This document shows, piece after piece, positions 40,186 through 48,470 of a stretch of 64,000 nucleotides of DNA. Numbering within the stretch: the first letter of the stretch is position 1; the number at the start of each line of letters is the position of its first letter. The stretch is from Clostridiales bacterium (GTDB lineage: Bacteria > Bacillota > Clostridia > Lachnospirales > Lachnospiraceae), in contig JAQYAH010000005.1 in the NCBI GenBank assembly GCA_029227635.1, forward strand, positions 1 through 64,000, in the 5' to 3' direction. Made by a program: the position numbers and the translations under genes. A model generated the notes under the pieces. The model was not told the DNA's origin, did not search any database, and saw only the letters and a program-made list of their open reading frames with translations.

Positions 40186-41586
40186 ATGGAAGATAATAAC
40201 AACAGAGAAGAACTTGAAGAAGTGATTAACGACGAACAGTCTGAAGAATACGAGAAGGTGTGTCTTATATGTCACAGACCTGAGAGCAAGGTTGACAGGA
40301 TGATAACGATTCCAAATGGCTTTTGTGTGTGTACGGACTGCCTCCAGAGGAGTTTTGACAGCTTTGATCAGGGAAACATAGACTATTCACAGTTAATGGG
40401 ATATCCGGGATTCAACATGATGGATTTCGGGAATCAGGTTCCCCCGATTCCTCAGAAACAAAGGATCAAGAAGCATGACAAGAAGAAGGAAGAAGAATTT
40501 CAGCTTTCGATGAAGGATATCCCTGCGCCTCACAAACTCAAAGCGAGTCTGGACGAGTATATTGTCGGACAGGACTATGCCAAGAAAGCTATCTCAGTAG
40601 CGGTCTACAATCACTATAAGCGGATTACCTCCGATAAGGGGGATGATATTGAGATCGAGAAGTCTAACATGCTCATGGTCGGTCCCTCGGGAAGCGGTAA
40701 GACCTACATAGTCAAGACATTGGCAAGAATCCTGGATGTGCCTCTGGCTATAACCGACGCCACCTCCTTGACGGAGGCGGGCTATATCGGCGATGACATT
40801 GAAAGTGTAGTCAGTAAGCTGCTTGCTGAGGCGGACAATGATGTGGAGAAAGCTGAGAGAGGTATTATCTTTATTGATGAGATCGATAAGATTGCCAAGA
40901 AGATCAACACCAGCCAGAGAGATGTGAGCGGAGAGTCGGTTCAGCAGGGCATGCTCAAGCTCCTTGAGGGAGCGGAGGTAGAAGTCCCTGTAGGTGCCAG
41001 TTCCAAAAATGCAATGGTGCCCATGGTGACGGTAAATACTAAGAATATTCTTTTCATCTGCGCCGGTGCTTTCCCGGATTTGAATAACATTATTAAAGAG
41101 AGACTCCTGAAGAATTCCTCCATGGGATTCAATTCAGAACTCAAGAACCGGTACGATAATGACAAGAATCTCCAGAAGAAAGTTAAAGTAGAGGACCTGC
41201 GGAAGTTTGGAATGATTCCGGAGTTTCTTGGACGTCTTCCGGTTATTGTGCCTTTGGAATCTCTCACAGAGGAGATGCTTATTAAGATACTCAAAGAGCC
41301 TCGAAATGCGATTCTGAAACAGTATCAGAAGCTTTTGGAACTGGATGAGGTACAGCTTCTTTTTGATGAGAGTGCCTATAGAGCGATTGCACAAAAAGCC
41401 ATGGAGCAGGATACCGGAGCGAGAGCTCTTCGGGCGGTGATAGAAGAGTTCATGCTGGATATCATGTATGAGATTCCTAAGGATGATAATATAGGCAAAG
41501 TCACCATTACCGGAAACTATATAAACGGCACCGGTGGTCCCCAGATTGAGATGAGAGGCTGTCCGGCGCTTGAATGTAAGCAGTGA
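40186..41586 (+). CDS. clpX: ClpX-type AAA+ ATPase (divergent)
   Basis: N-terminal Cys4 domain CLICHRPE...CVCTDCLQ; LDEYIVGQDYAKKAISVAVYNHYKR; GPSGSGKTYIVKTLA; GYIGDDIESVV; FIDEIDKIAKK; IPEFLGRLPVIVPL. Confidence 0.85.
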   Translation: MEDNNNREELEEVINDEQSEEYEKVCLICHRPESKVDRMITIPNGFCVCTDCLQRSFDSFDQGNIDYSQLMGYPGFNMMDFGNQVPPIPQKQRIKKHDKKKEEEFQLSMKDIPAPHKLKASLDEYIVGQDYAKKAISVAVYNHYKRITSDKGDDIEIEKSNMLMVGPSGSGKTYIVKTLARILDVPLAITDATSLTEAGYIGDDIESVVSKLLAEADNDVEKAERGIIFIDEIDKIAKKINTSQRDVSGESVQQGMLKLLEGAEVEVPVGASSKNAMVPMVTVNTKNILFICAGAFPDLNNIIKERLLKNSSMGFNSELKNRYDNDKNLQKKVKVEDLRKFGMIPEFLGRLPVIVPLESLTEEMLIKILKEPRNAILKQYQKLLELDEVQLLFDESAYRAIAQKAMEQDTGARALRAVIEEFMLDIMYEIPKDDNIGKVTITGNYINGTGGPQIEMRGCPALECKQ

Positions 41587-41594
41587 TAAACCGG

Positions 41595-41623
41595 TTTACA
41601 CTCCCTTGTACCCGGAGTATACT
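41595..41623 (+). promoter_or_regulatory. Putative promoter TTTACA-N17-TATACT
   Basis: 23 bp upstream of ATG 41646. Confidence 0.5.
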
Positions 41624-41645
41624 TTATTAAAACGGAGGTGTAGTT

Positions 41646-42089
41646 ATGAGTGAATTTATTGATGAGCTTACCCAGAGAGTTAAAGAAACTATTGACGTTG
41701 TGAGTAAGAAGGCGGACGAGGTAATTACAATTCAGGGGCTTAAGAGTCAGAAGAGAAATGCAAAGCGTGCGATCAAGAATGAGTATGTTGAGCTTGGTAA
41801 ATTAGTTTTTGCCAGATATCAGAAGGGGGAAGCCCTGGATGAGGAGGCAATGGCTCACTGCGAGCAGATCAACGACCAGATGAACTTTATTGAGCAGATT
41901 GATGAAGATATTATCAACATTCAGCTCAAGGATGATATCGATCTTGACGAAGATTTTGATGATGAGGACGATGTAGATGAATCTGACCCTGAGTCTGAGG
42001 AATGTGCTGATGGCTGTGAGGATGAGGAGTCCGAAGCCGAAGAGGTAGAATCATCAGAGGAAACTGATAAGGAATCAGAAAATGCTTAG
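41646..42089 (+). CDS. Hypothetical protein, helical N-terminus with highly acidic C-terminus
   Basis: Own promoter and RBS; DELTQRVKETIDVVSKKADEVITIQGLKSQKRNAKRAIKNEYVELGKLVFARYQ then D/E-rich tail. Confidence 0.75.
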   Translation: MSEFIDELTQRVKETIDVVSKKADEVITIQGLKSQKRNAKRAIKNEYVELGKLVFARYQKGEALDEEAMAHCEQINDQMNFIEQIDEDIINIQLKDDIDLDEDFDDEDDVDESDPESEECADGCEDEESEAEEVESSEETDKESENA

Positions 42090-42540
42090 CACAGGTTTGT
42101 CCGCTGCCTTTTTGACAGCGGACATTTTTGCAAAAAAATATGTCGAAGATAATTGCTCATTTTCAGAGAGACGGCCGGTTTTGGGAGGCAGAGTAGTCAT
42201 AAGAAAAATGCATAACAAGGGGTTTGCTCTCAACAGAATGGATGACCGGCCGGACACAGTAAGAAATATCAGCTTGATGTTGACAGTTGTGATCGTGATT
42301 TGCTGGTTGTTTGAAATGATCAGAGGAACTTCAGGTTTGCAGCGTATAGGGGTTGCTTTGGCAGCTTTTGGAGCGGTAGGCAACACTATTGATAGAGTGC
42401 GAAGAGGCTATGTGGTAGATTATCTTCAGCTGGCAAAGGGCCCTTCCCGTTTGAGAAATATTGTTTTTAATCTGGCGGACATTATGATCGCTGCAGGGTG
42501 TTTGGCTACTGTGGCGGGAGAAATCTTTTTTGGTAAATAG
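42082..42540 (+). CDS. Signal peptidase II-like protein
   Basis: FLTADIFAKKYVEDN, KMHNKGFALN, GAVGNTIDRVRRGYVVDYL, FNLADIMIAAG match LspA motif order incl. two candidate catalytic Asp. Confidence 0.8.
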   Translation: MLSTGLSAAFLTADIFAKKYVEDNCSFSERRPVLGGRVVIRKMHNKGFALNRMDDRPDTVRNISLMLTVVIVICWLFEMIRGTSGLQRIGVALAAFGAVGNTIDRVRRGYVVDYLQLAKGPSRLRNIVFNLADIMIAAGCLATVAGEIFFGK

Positions 42541-42564
42541 AACAGAAGTGATTCTTTTAATAAT

Positions 42565-42589
42565 CAGAAGTGCCCGATGGGCACTTCTG
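42565..42589. repeat. Perfect inverted repeat CAGAAGTGCCC-GAT-GGGCACTTCTG
   Basis: 11 bp stem, 3 nt loop. Confidence 0.8.
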
Positions 42590-42605
42590 AGATTGTATGC
42601 AGTCG

Positions 42606-42633
42606 CAAAGGTCCGGGCAAACCCGGACTTTTG
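42606..42633. repeat. Inverted repeat CAAAGGTCCGGG-CAAA-CCCGGACTTTTG
   Basis: 12 bp stem with one G-T pair. Confidence 0.75.
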
Positions 42634-42644
42634 CTCGTTGCTCT

Positions 42645-42690
42645 TACAAAAAATGGCACCGATCGTATGATCGGTGCCATACAAGTTTTA
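42645..42690. terminator. Bidirectional terminator ATGGCACCGATC-GTAT-GATCGGTGCCAT
   Basis: 12 bp perfect stem with A-rich left and T-containing right flank between convergent genes. Confidence 0.75.
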
Positions 42691-42697
42691 AAGAATA

Positions 42698-44005
42698 TTA
42701 GCCAATGTAACGGCTCTCGATGTAGTAACGCTTCTCGTTAGCTTCACCCATGGAGAATGTCTTACGAGGAAGAGCACCATCGCCTGCAACTGCAGGGAAG
42801 AGGTCAGCCTTATCCATTGCAGGAAGCATGAATCCGGCATTGCCTTCTACTGCGGAAAGCTTCTCGATTGCAGCTGTTCCGTGAATGTAGTCGATGTCTG
42901 TGTCCTTGCGTTCCTTAACCATTACGTCAAGTGCGTTCTGGAGAGCACCAACTGCAAGCTTGCTCTTAGGGCCTTCAACGATTACATAACCCTTCTTGTC
43001 GCCTGCAAGGTAAGGAATTACGAAGGAACCTTCGGGAGCACAGCATGAGCAATCTGAGAGGTAAGCCTTCTCATTCTGCTCGTTGAGGAGTTCAACTGTC
43101 TCATTTACAAGATCCATACCACTCTGGCCATTCTTAGCTGTGATCACACGGTGGATAGGTTCGAATACGATACCGTCATCATGTACGTTCTCGATCTCAC
43201 AAAGAGCATAACGTGCAGGATGTGTAGCTTGTTCTTCAGGAGAAAGAGTCTTCTTGAGGTTCTCCCAGTTAGCCTTAGCTGTAGCAAGAGAGTGGTTTCC
43301 GTCACCCATAGCCTGGAAGATTACATGACCTTCACCATATTTCTCAACAGCCTTGTCATAAAGTGCTGAAAGAGCATCCTTCATTCCTTCAAGATCCTTC
43401 TCAGCAATAAATGAACCGGATACATGACCGCCGTCAAGCATAAGGTCTGTGTCATAGATGAGCTCTGAAGGTGCATTTACAAGGGGTTCGATAACACTCT
43501 TGTCAGGATCGTCAATAAGGATAAGGATGTGAGGCATCTCAATGGGAGCGCCTTCGCGGATTCTGAGACGAGGCGGAATACGCTCAACAACTGTTCCCTC
43601 AGTAGCACGGGTAAGTGACTGAGATCCTTTGTTGTAATCATAGCTCTCAAGGTCTGTAGCGATAACAAGACCAAGACGGCTTCTTCCTTCAGCTGTTCTC
43701 TTAACAAGCATGCAGCCGGCAGGGAGCTTTCTCAGGATACCGTTGTCGAGGTAATCTGTCATAGCTTTGCGGATAGCAACGATCTTCTCAGCTTCGCCGG
43801 GCTTGTCCAAATAGAGCTCAGGAAGCATAAGACGAAGTGTAGAGGGAGCATCACCTACGATGGACTCTACTTCATCCCAGTACTCGGGCTCTGAAGTAAA
43901 CTGGTCACAAGCAACTACAGCCCACTTGCTGTAATCTGTTCCCTCAGCAGGAACCATGATTTCGGGAATGTGGAATCCAAATGTTCCCCAATCATATTTA
44001 GACAT
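42698..44005 (-). CDS. DUF1015-family protein
   Basis: WAVVACDQFTSEPEYWDEV, FQAMGDGNHSLATAKANWE, ARYALCEIENVHDDGIVFEPIHRVI. Confidence 0.85.
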   Translation of the reverse strand: MSKYDWGTFGFHIPEIMVPAEGTDYSKWAVVACDQFTSEPEYWDEVESIVGDAPSTLRLMLPELYLDKPGEAEKIVAIRKAMTDYLDNGILRKLPAGCMLVKRTAEGRSRLGLVIATDLESYDYNKGSQSLTRATEGTVVERIPPRLRIREGAPIEMPHILILIDDPDKSVIEPLVNAPSELIYDTDLMLDGGHVSGSFIAEKDLEGMKDALSALYDKAVEKYGEGHVIFQAMGDGNHSLATAKANWENLKKTLSPEEQATHPARYALCEIENVHDDGIVFEPIHRVITAKNGQSGMDLVNETVELLNEQNEKAYLSDCSCCAPEGSFVIPYLAGDKKGYVIVEGPKSKLAVGALQNALDVMVKERKDTDIDYIHGTAAIEKLSAVEGNAGFMLPAMDKADLFPAVAGDGALPRKTFSMGEANEKRYYIESRYIG

Positions 44006-44167
44006 ATTGTCTCCTCCTTGATGTTCTTAATAAATTCTCCTAAATGCGTGATACGCATTCCATATCAAACCAAGATAAATTATAAAAGATAGTGGTTCAA
44101 AAAGCAATCTTTTGTGTTATAATTTAGTGGAATTCAAATTTCAATTCTTTGTAGTAAAGGAGGCACT

Positions 44168-44410
44168 ATGAGATATTTAAAAGACAGCGAAGATATCGAA
44201 TTATTCTGGAACGCCGTTGATTCATGCGAAGGTGATGTTTATCTTTGCTCAGCAGACGGAACAGAAGAGTTTAACCTCAAGTCCGTTCTTTCAAGATACA
44301 TGGCAATCGGCGAGCTTTCTAAGGAACATGGTGATGAGTATGAGATCTTCTGCTCAAACAAAGCAGATGAGATCAAGATGATCAACTTTGTTCGTGAACT
44401 TAAAGAGTAA
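44168..44410 (+). CDS. Small hypothetical protein (80 aa)
   Basis: RBS AAAGGAGG, ATG 44168; divergent from DUF1015 gene. Confidence 0.7.
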   Translation: MRYLKDSEDIELFWNAVDSCEGDVYLCSADGTEEFNLKSVLSRYMAIGELSKEHGDEYEIFCSNKADEIKMINFVRELKE

Positions 44411-44473
44411 TCCTAATCGAGTATTATTTCATCATCAATTGTTAGAAACTATTTTTAATCTCAGGAGGTAGTT

Positions 44474-45412
44474 ATGGCTTTAGTCACAACAACAGAAATG
44501 TTCCGCAAGGCATATGAAGAAGGATATGCTATCGGTGCATTTAATGTTAACAACATGGAAATTGTACAGGGAATCGTAGAAGCTGCCAACGAGCTTAAGT
44601 CACCGGTTATCCTTCAGGTTTCTGCAGGTGCAAGAAAGTACGCTAATCACACTTATCTTACTAAACTTGTTGAAGCTGCAATTGCGGAGTCCGATATTCC
44701 TATCGCTCTCCACCTCGATCACGGTGACAGCTTTGAACTCTGCAAGGATTGCATCGACGGCGGATTCACATCAGTAATGATCGACGGCTCCAAATACGGA
44801 TTCGAAGAGAATATTGAACTTACAAAGAAGGTTGTTGAATATGCTCACGCTCACGGCGTGGTTGTTGAAGCTGAGCTTGGCAAACTGGCAGGTATTGAGG
44901 ATGATGTAAACGTATCTGATGCAGATGCTCAGTTTACAAATCCTAACGAAGTAGAAGAATTTGTAACCAGAACCGGTGTGGATTCTCTAGCGATCGCAAT
45001 CGGAACCAGCCATGGCGCATACAAGTTTAAGCCCGGCCAGAAACCCCAGTTAAGATTTGATATTCTTGATGAAGTTGCAAGAAGACTTCCCGGATTCCCT
45101 ATCGTACTTCACGGTGCTTCTTCAGTTTCTCAGGAATACGTTAAGATCATTCAGGAGAACGGTGGTAACCTTGCGGATGCTATCGGTATTCCAGAAGATA
45201 TGCTCAGACAGGCAGCCAAGTCTGCAGTTTGTAAGATCAACATCGATTCAGACTTAAGACTTGCAATGACAGCAGGTATCAGAAAGGTTCTCTTCGAGAA
45301 GCCCGAGGCATTCGATCCCAGAGAGTATCTCAAGGTTGGACGTGCGAATGTTAAAGATGTAGTTGCTCATAAGATCAAGACAGTTCTTGGCAGCGAAGGC
45401 AAAGCATTATAA
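44474..45412 (+). CDS. fba: Class II fructose-bisphosphate aldolase
   Basis: YAIGAFNVNNMEIVQGIVEAA, LHLDHGDSFELCKDCIDGGFTSVMIDGS, AIGTSHGAYK, VLHGASSV. Confidence 0.95.
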   Translation: MALVTTTEMFRKAYEEGYAIGAFNVNNMEIVQGIVEAANELKSPVILQVSAGARKYANHTYLTKLVEAAIAESDIPIALHLDHGDSFELCKDCIDGGFTSVMIDGSKYGFEENIELTKKVVEYAHAHGVVVEAELGKLAGIEDDVNVSDADAQFTNPNEVEEFVTRTGVDSLAIAIGTSHGAYKFKPGQKPQLRFDILDEVARRLPGFPIVLHGASSVSQEYVKIIQENGGNLADAIGIPEDMLRQAAKSAVCKINIDSDLRLAMTAGIRKVLFEKPEAFDPREYLKVGRANVKDVVAHKIKTVLGSEGKAL

Positions 45413-45426
45413 TCTGTTTTTTCTGC

Positions 45427-45462
45427 GGCAGTGTCGGCGTTAAGCCGCACTGCCATTTTTTA
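45427..45462 (+). terminator. Intrinsic terminator after fba
   Basis: GGCAGTG(T)CGGC-GTTAA-GCCGCACTGCC then ATTTTTTAA. Confidence 0.9.
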
Positions 45463-45466
45463 AGGT

Positions 45467-46111
45467 GTGATTTTGGTAAACTATTTTAGAAATACGATCA
45501 ATCATTTTAAGACTATTACCAGACATAAACTGCTGGTTATGGAAGGGTGCTTTAAGGTTGGGCTTTATCGTCAGGGTATCCTTCACGATCTTTCGAAATA
45601 TACCCCCTCTGAGTTTTTTGTGGGATGCAAATACTATCAGGGAGACAGAAGCCCTAACAATGCAGAGAGAGAGACTAAAGGCGTGTCCACCGCCTGGCTT
45701 CACCACAAGGGTCGAAATAAACACCATTATGAGTACTGGATTGATTACAATATTGAAGCGGGGATGGGGCTGAAAGGAATGTACATGCCGGTAAGGTATG
45801 TGGTGGAAATGTTTATGGATCGTATTGCCGCATCTAAGAATTATCAGGGTTCTTTGTATAAAGACAGCAGCCCTTTGGAATATTACAGAAGAGGTCCTGC
45901 GGATGAGCTGATTCATCCTGACAGCAGAAGGCTTTTGGAGAAGCTTCTCCTGATGCTGGCTAATCAGGGAGAAGAGGTGACGTTTGCATATATAAGACAA
46001 AAACTTCTTCCAAATGCCTCAAGGTATGATCGTAACAGTCGATTGAGATATCAGCTTTCAAGAAAAAAGAAAATCGCAGCCAATAAAGGCTGCGTTGTCA
46101 GAACATATTAA
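45467..46111 (+). CDS. DUF5662-like protein
   Basis: His-rich motifs TRHKLLVMEGC, GILHDLSKYTPSEF, WLHHKGRNKHHYEYWIDY. Confidence 0.7.
   Translation: MILVNYFRNTINHFKTITRHKLLVMEGCFKVGLYRQGILHDLSKYTPSEFFVGCKYYQGDRSPNNAERETKGVSTAWLHHKGRNKHHYEYWIDYNIEAGMGLKGMYMPVRYVVEMFMDRIAASKNYQGSLYKDSSPLEYYRRGPADELIHPDSRRLLEKLLLMLANQGEEVTFAYIRQKLLPNASRYDRNSRLRYQLSRKKKIAANKGCVVRTY
46060..46094 (-). terminator. Minus-strand intrinsic terminator embedded in the 3' end of the + strand ORF 45467-46111
   Basis: Minus strand reads CGCAGCC-TTTATT-GGCTGCG-ATTTTCTTTTTTCTTG. Confidence 0.75.
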
Positions 46112-46172
46112 ACTTCCTTGTTTGACAAGGTATTATTCTGCTGATAAACTAAAATATCAGGGCAATTGCCGG

Positions 46173-46415
46173 CTATTTCTCATCTGAGGAGTCTGAACCA
46201 TCCATTGAATTTGCGGATACATCATCTTTCATTCTTCTGTAGATTAGCATATAAATGTACATGAATACAGGGATGATAACAGTTGCAACCACAGATAGTG
46301 AGAACATTCTCATAGTAGCTGTATTGTCGGTAATTGCAAAGAATAATGTTGCCCCATAGAGCCCTGCAAGAATAACAACGGCGATCATGGCGACGATTCG
46401 TTTGATTTTATCCAT
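46173..46415 (-). CDS. Small two-TM membrane protein
   Basis: Two hydrophobic helices: IVAMIAVVILAGLYGATLFFAI, SLSVVATVIIPVFMYIYMLIY; RBS AAAGGA. Confidence 0.7.
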   Translation of the reverse strand: MDKIKRIVAMIAVVILAGLYGATLFFAITDNTATMRMFSLSVVATVIIPVFMYIYMLIYRRMKDDVSANSMDGSDSSDEK

Positions 46416-46506
46416 AGTAAGATCCTTTCCGAATTTCTTTAGTAATTATAGTATAAATAAGGGAATAAGGAAAGAATATATAATAAAAGAGAGGAGACGC
46501 AAGTAA

Positions 46507-48468
46507 ATGAAAATCACATTGAAAGACGGAAGTGTCAGAGAGTATGCTGCACCTATGACGGTTTATGAAATTGCAGCAGATATCAGCGAAGGACTGGCAC
46601 GCAATGCCACTACAGGTAAGATAGATGGGAAAGTGGTGGATCTGCGAACTACCGTTGATAGTGACTGCTGTCTCGAAATCCTGACTGTTAAAGATCCTGA
46701 GGGTCTTGCTACCCTGCGTCATACAACATCCCATGTAATGGCTGAGGCAGTCCTCAACCTTTTCCCTGATGCCAAAGTAGCTATCGGACCTTCTATCGAT
46801 ACCGGTTTCTATTACGACTTCGAACACGCACCTTTTACAAGAGAGGATCTCGATAAGATTGAGGCTGAGATGAAGCGTATCATCAAGAAGGGCTGTAAGC
46901 TGGAGAAGTTTATTCTTCCCAGAAATGAAGCAATTGACAGAATGACGTCAGAGGAAGAACCCTATAAGGTTGAACTCATCCAGGATCTTCCCGAGGATGC
47001 GATCATTTCCTTCTATTCACAGGGCGGATTCACTGACCTTTGTGCAGGTCCTCACCTTATGAATACAAAGCAGATCAAAGCTTTCAAGCTTCTTTCATCT
47101 TCAGGTGCATACTGGAGAGGTGATGAGCACCGCCAGATGCTTACCCGTATCTACGGCACAGCTTTTCCCACTAAGGAAGAACTGGAAGAGCATCTTAAAG
47201 CGCTTGAAGAAGCCAAGAAGAGAGATCACAACAAGCTTGGCAGAGAGATGGGGCTTTTCACAACGGTTGATGTTATCGGACAGGGACTTCCTCTTTTTAC
47301 ACCCAAGGGAACCAAGATGATTCAGAAGCTTCAGCGTTGGATAGAGGATCTTGAGGATAATGAATGGGGTTATGTTCGTACCAGAACTCCCCTTATGGCA
47401 AAGTCAGATCTCTACAAGATCTCCGGACACTGGGATCATTACATGGATGGAATGTTCATTCTCAACCAGGAGTCTGAAGGCAAGGAAGTAATGGCTCTGC
47501 GTCCTATGACCTGTCCTTTCCAGTACTATGTATACATGAACGATCAGCATTCATACAGGGATCTGCCCTACAGAATGAGTGAGACTTCAACACTTTTCCG
47601 AAATGAGGATTCCGGCGAGATGCACGGACTTACAAGAGTGCGTCAGTTCACTATCACTGAGGCTCATATAATAATGAGACCTGATCAGGCAGAACAGGAA
47701 CTCACAGCTTGTGTTGAACTTGCAAACTATGTAATGAAAACCCTTGGACTTGACGGAGATGTTAAATACCGCCTTTCCAAGTGGGATCCCAACAATAAAG
47801 AGAAGTACCTTGGAGACGAAGAGTATTGGAACAGTACTCAGGATTACCTCAGAAATGTCATGATCAAGAATGGCATTAAATTTGATGAAGCTGACGATGA
47901 GGCAGCTTTCTACGGGCCTAAGATCGATATTCAGGCCAAGAATGTTTACGGCAAGGAAGATACAATGGTAACTATTCAGCTTGACTGCGCTTCCGCAGAA
48001 AAGTTCGGAATGTACTATATCGATGAAACCGGAGCTAAGACACGTCCCTGGATCATTCACCGTACATCTATGGGTTGTTATGAGCGCACCCTTGCATGGC
48101 TTATCGAACACTATGCCGGAAAATTCCCTACATGGTTATGTCCTGAGCAGGTTAGAGTTCTTCCTATTTCTGAGAAATACTCCGACTATGCCAACCAGGT
48201 TCTTGCCCGCTTAAGAAAAGCCGGAATCGATGCAACTGTGGATAACAGAAGTGAGAAGATCGGATACAAGATCCGCGAAGCCAGAAAGGCAAGACTTCCT
48301 TACATGTTGGTTGTCGGGGCTAAGGAAGAAGAGGAGAAGGTTGTTTCAGTAAGAAGCAGATTCCTTGGAGACGAGGGACAGAAAGATCTTGATGTATTCA
48401 TAAGCGATATCCTTGAGGAAATCCGTACTAAAGCTATCAGAGAAGAGTATAAAGAAGAGTCCAAATAA
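46507..48468 (+). CDS. thrS: Threonyl-tRNA synthetase
   Basis: TGS domain, HTTSHVMAEAV, MRPMTCPFQ-like motif, MGCYERTLAWLIEHYAG, class II motifs. Confidence 0.97.
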   Translation: MKITLKDGSVREYAAPMTVYEIAADISEGLARNATTGKIDGKVVDLRTTVDSDCCLEILTVKDPEGLATLRHTTSHVMAEAVLNLFPDAKVAIGPSIDTGFYYDFEHAPFTREDLDKIEAEMKRIIKKGCKLEKFILPRNEAIDRMTSEEEPYKVELIQDLPEDAIISFYSQGGFTDLCAGPHLMNTKQIKAFKLLSSSGAYWRGDEHRQMLTRIYGTAFPTKEELEEHLKALEEAKKRDHNKLGREMGLFTTVDVIGQGLPLFTPKGTKMIQKLQRWIEDLEDNEWGYVRTRTPLMAKSDLYKISGHWDHYMDGMFILNQESEGKEVMALRPMTCPFQYYVYMNDQHSYRDLPYRMSETSTLFRNEDSGEMHGLTRVRQFTITEAHIIMRPDQAEQELTACVELANYVMKTLGLDGDVKYRLSKWDPNNKEKYLGDEEYWNSTQDYLRNVMIKNGIKFDEADDEAAFYGPKIDIQAKNVYGKEDTMVTIQLDCASAEKFGMYYIDETGAKTRPWIIHRTSMGCYERTLAWLIEHYAGKFPTWLCPEQVRVLPISEKYSDYANQVLARLRKAGIDATVDNRSEKIGYKIREARKARLPYMLVVGAKEEEEKVVSVRSRFLGDEGQKDLDVFISDILEEIRTKAIREEYKEESK

Positions 48469-48470
48469 GC

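Noticed and set aside
46416-46506. Possible T-box leader before thrS
   Set aside because: Only about 90 bp available; no T-box sequence or terminator/antiterminator pair seen.
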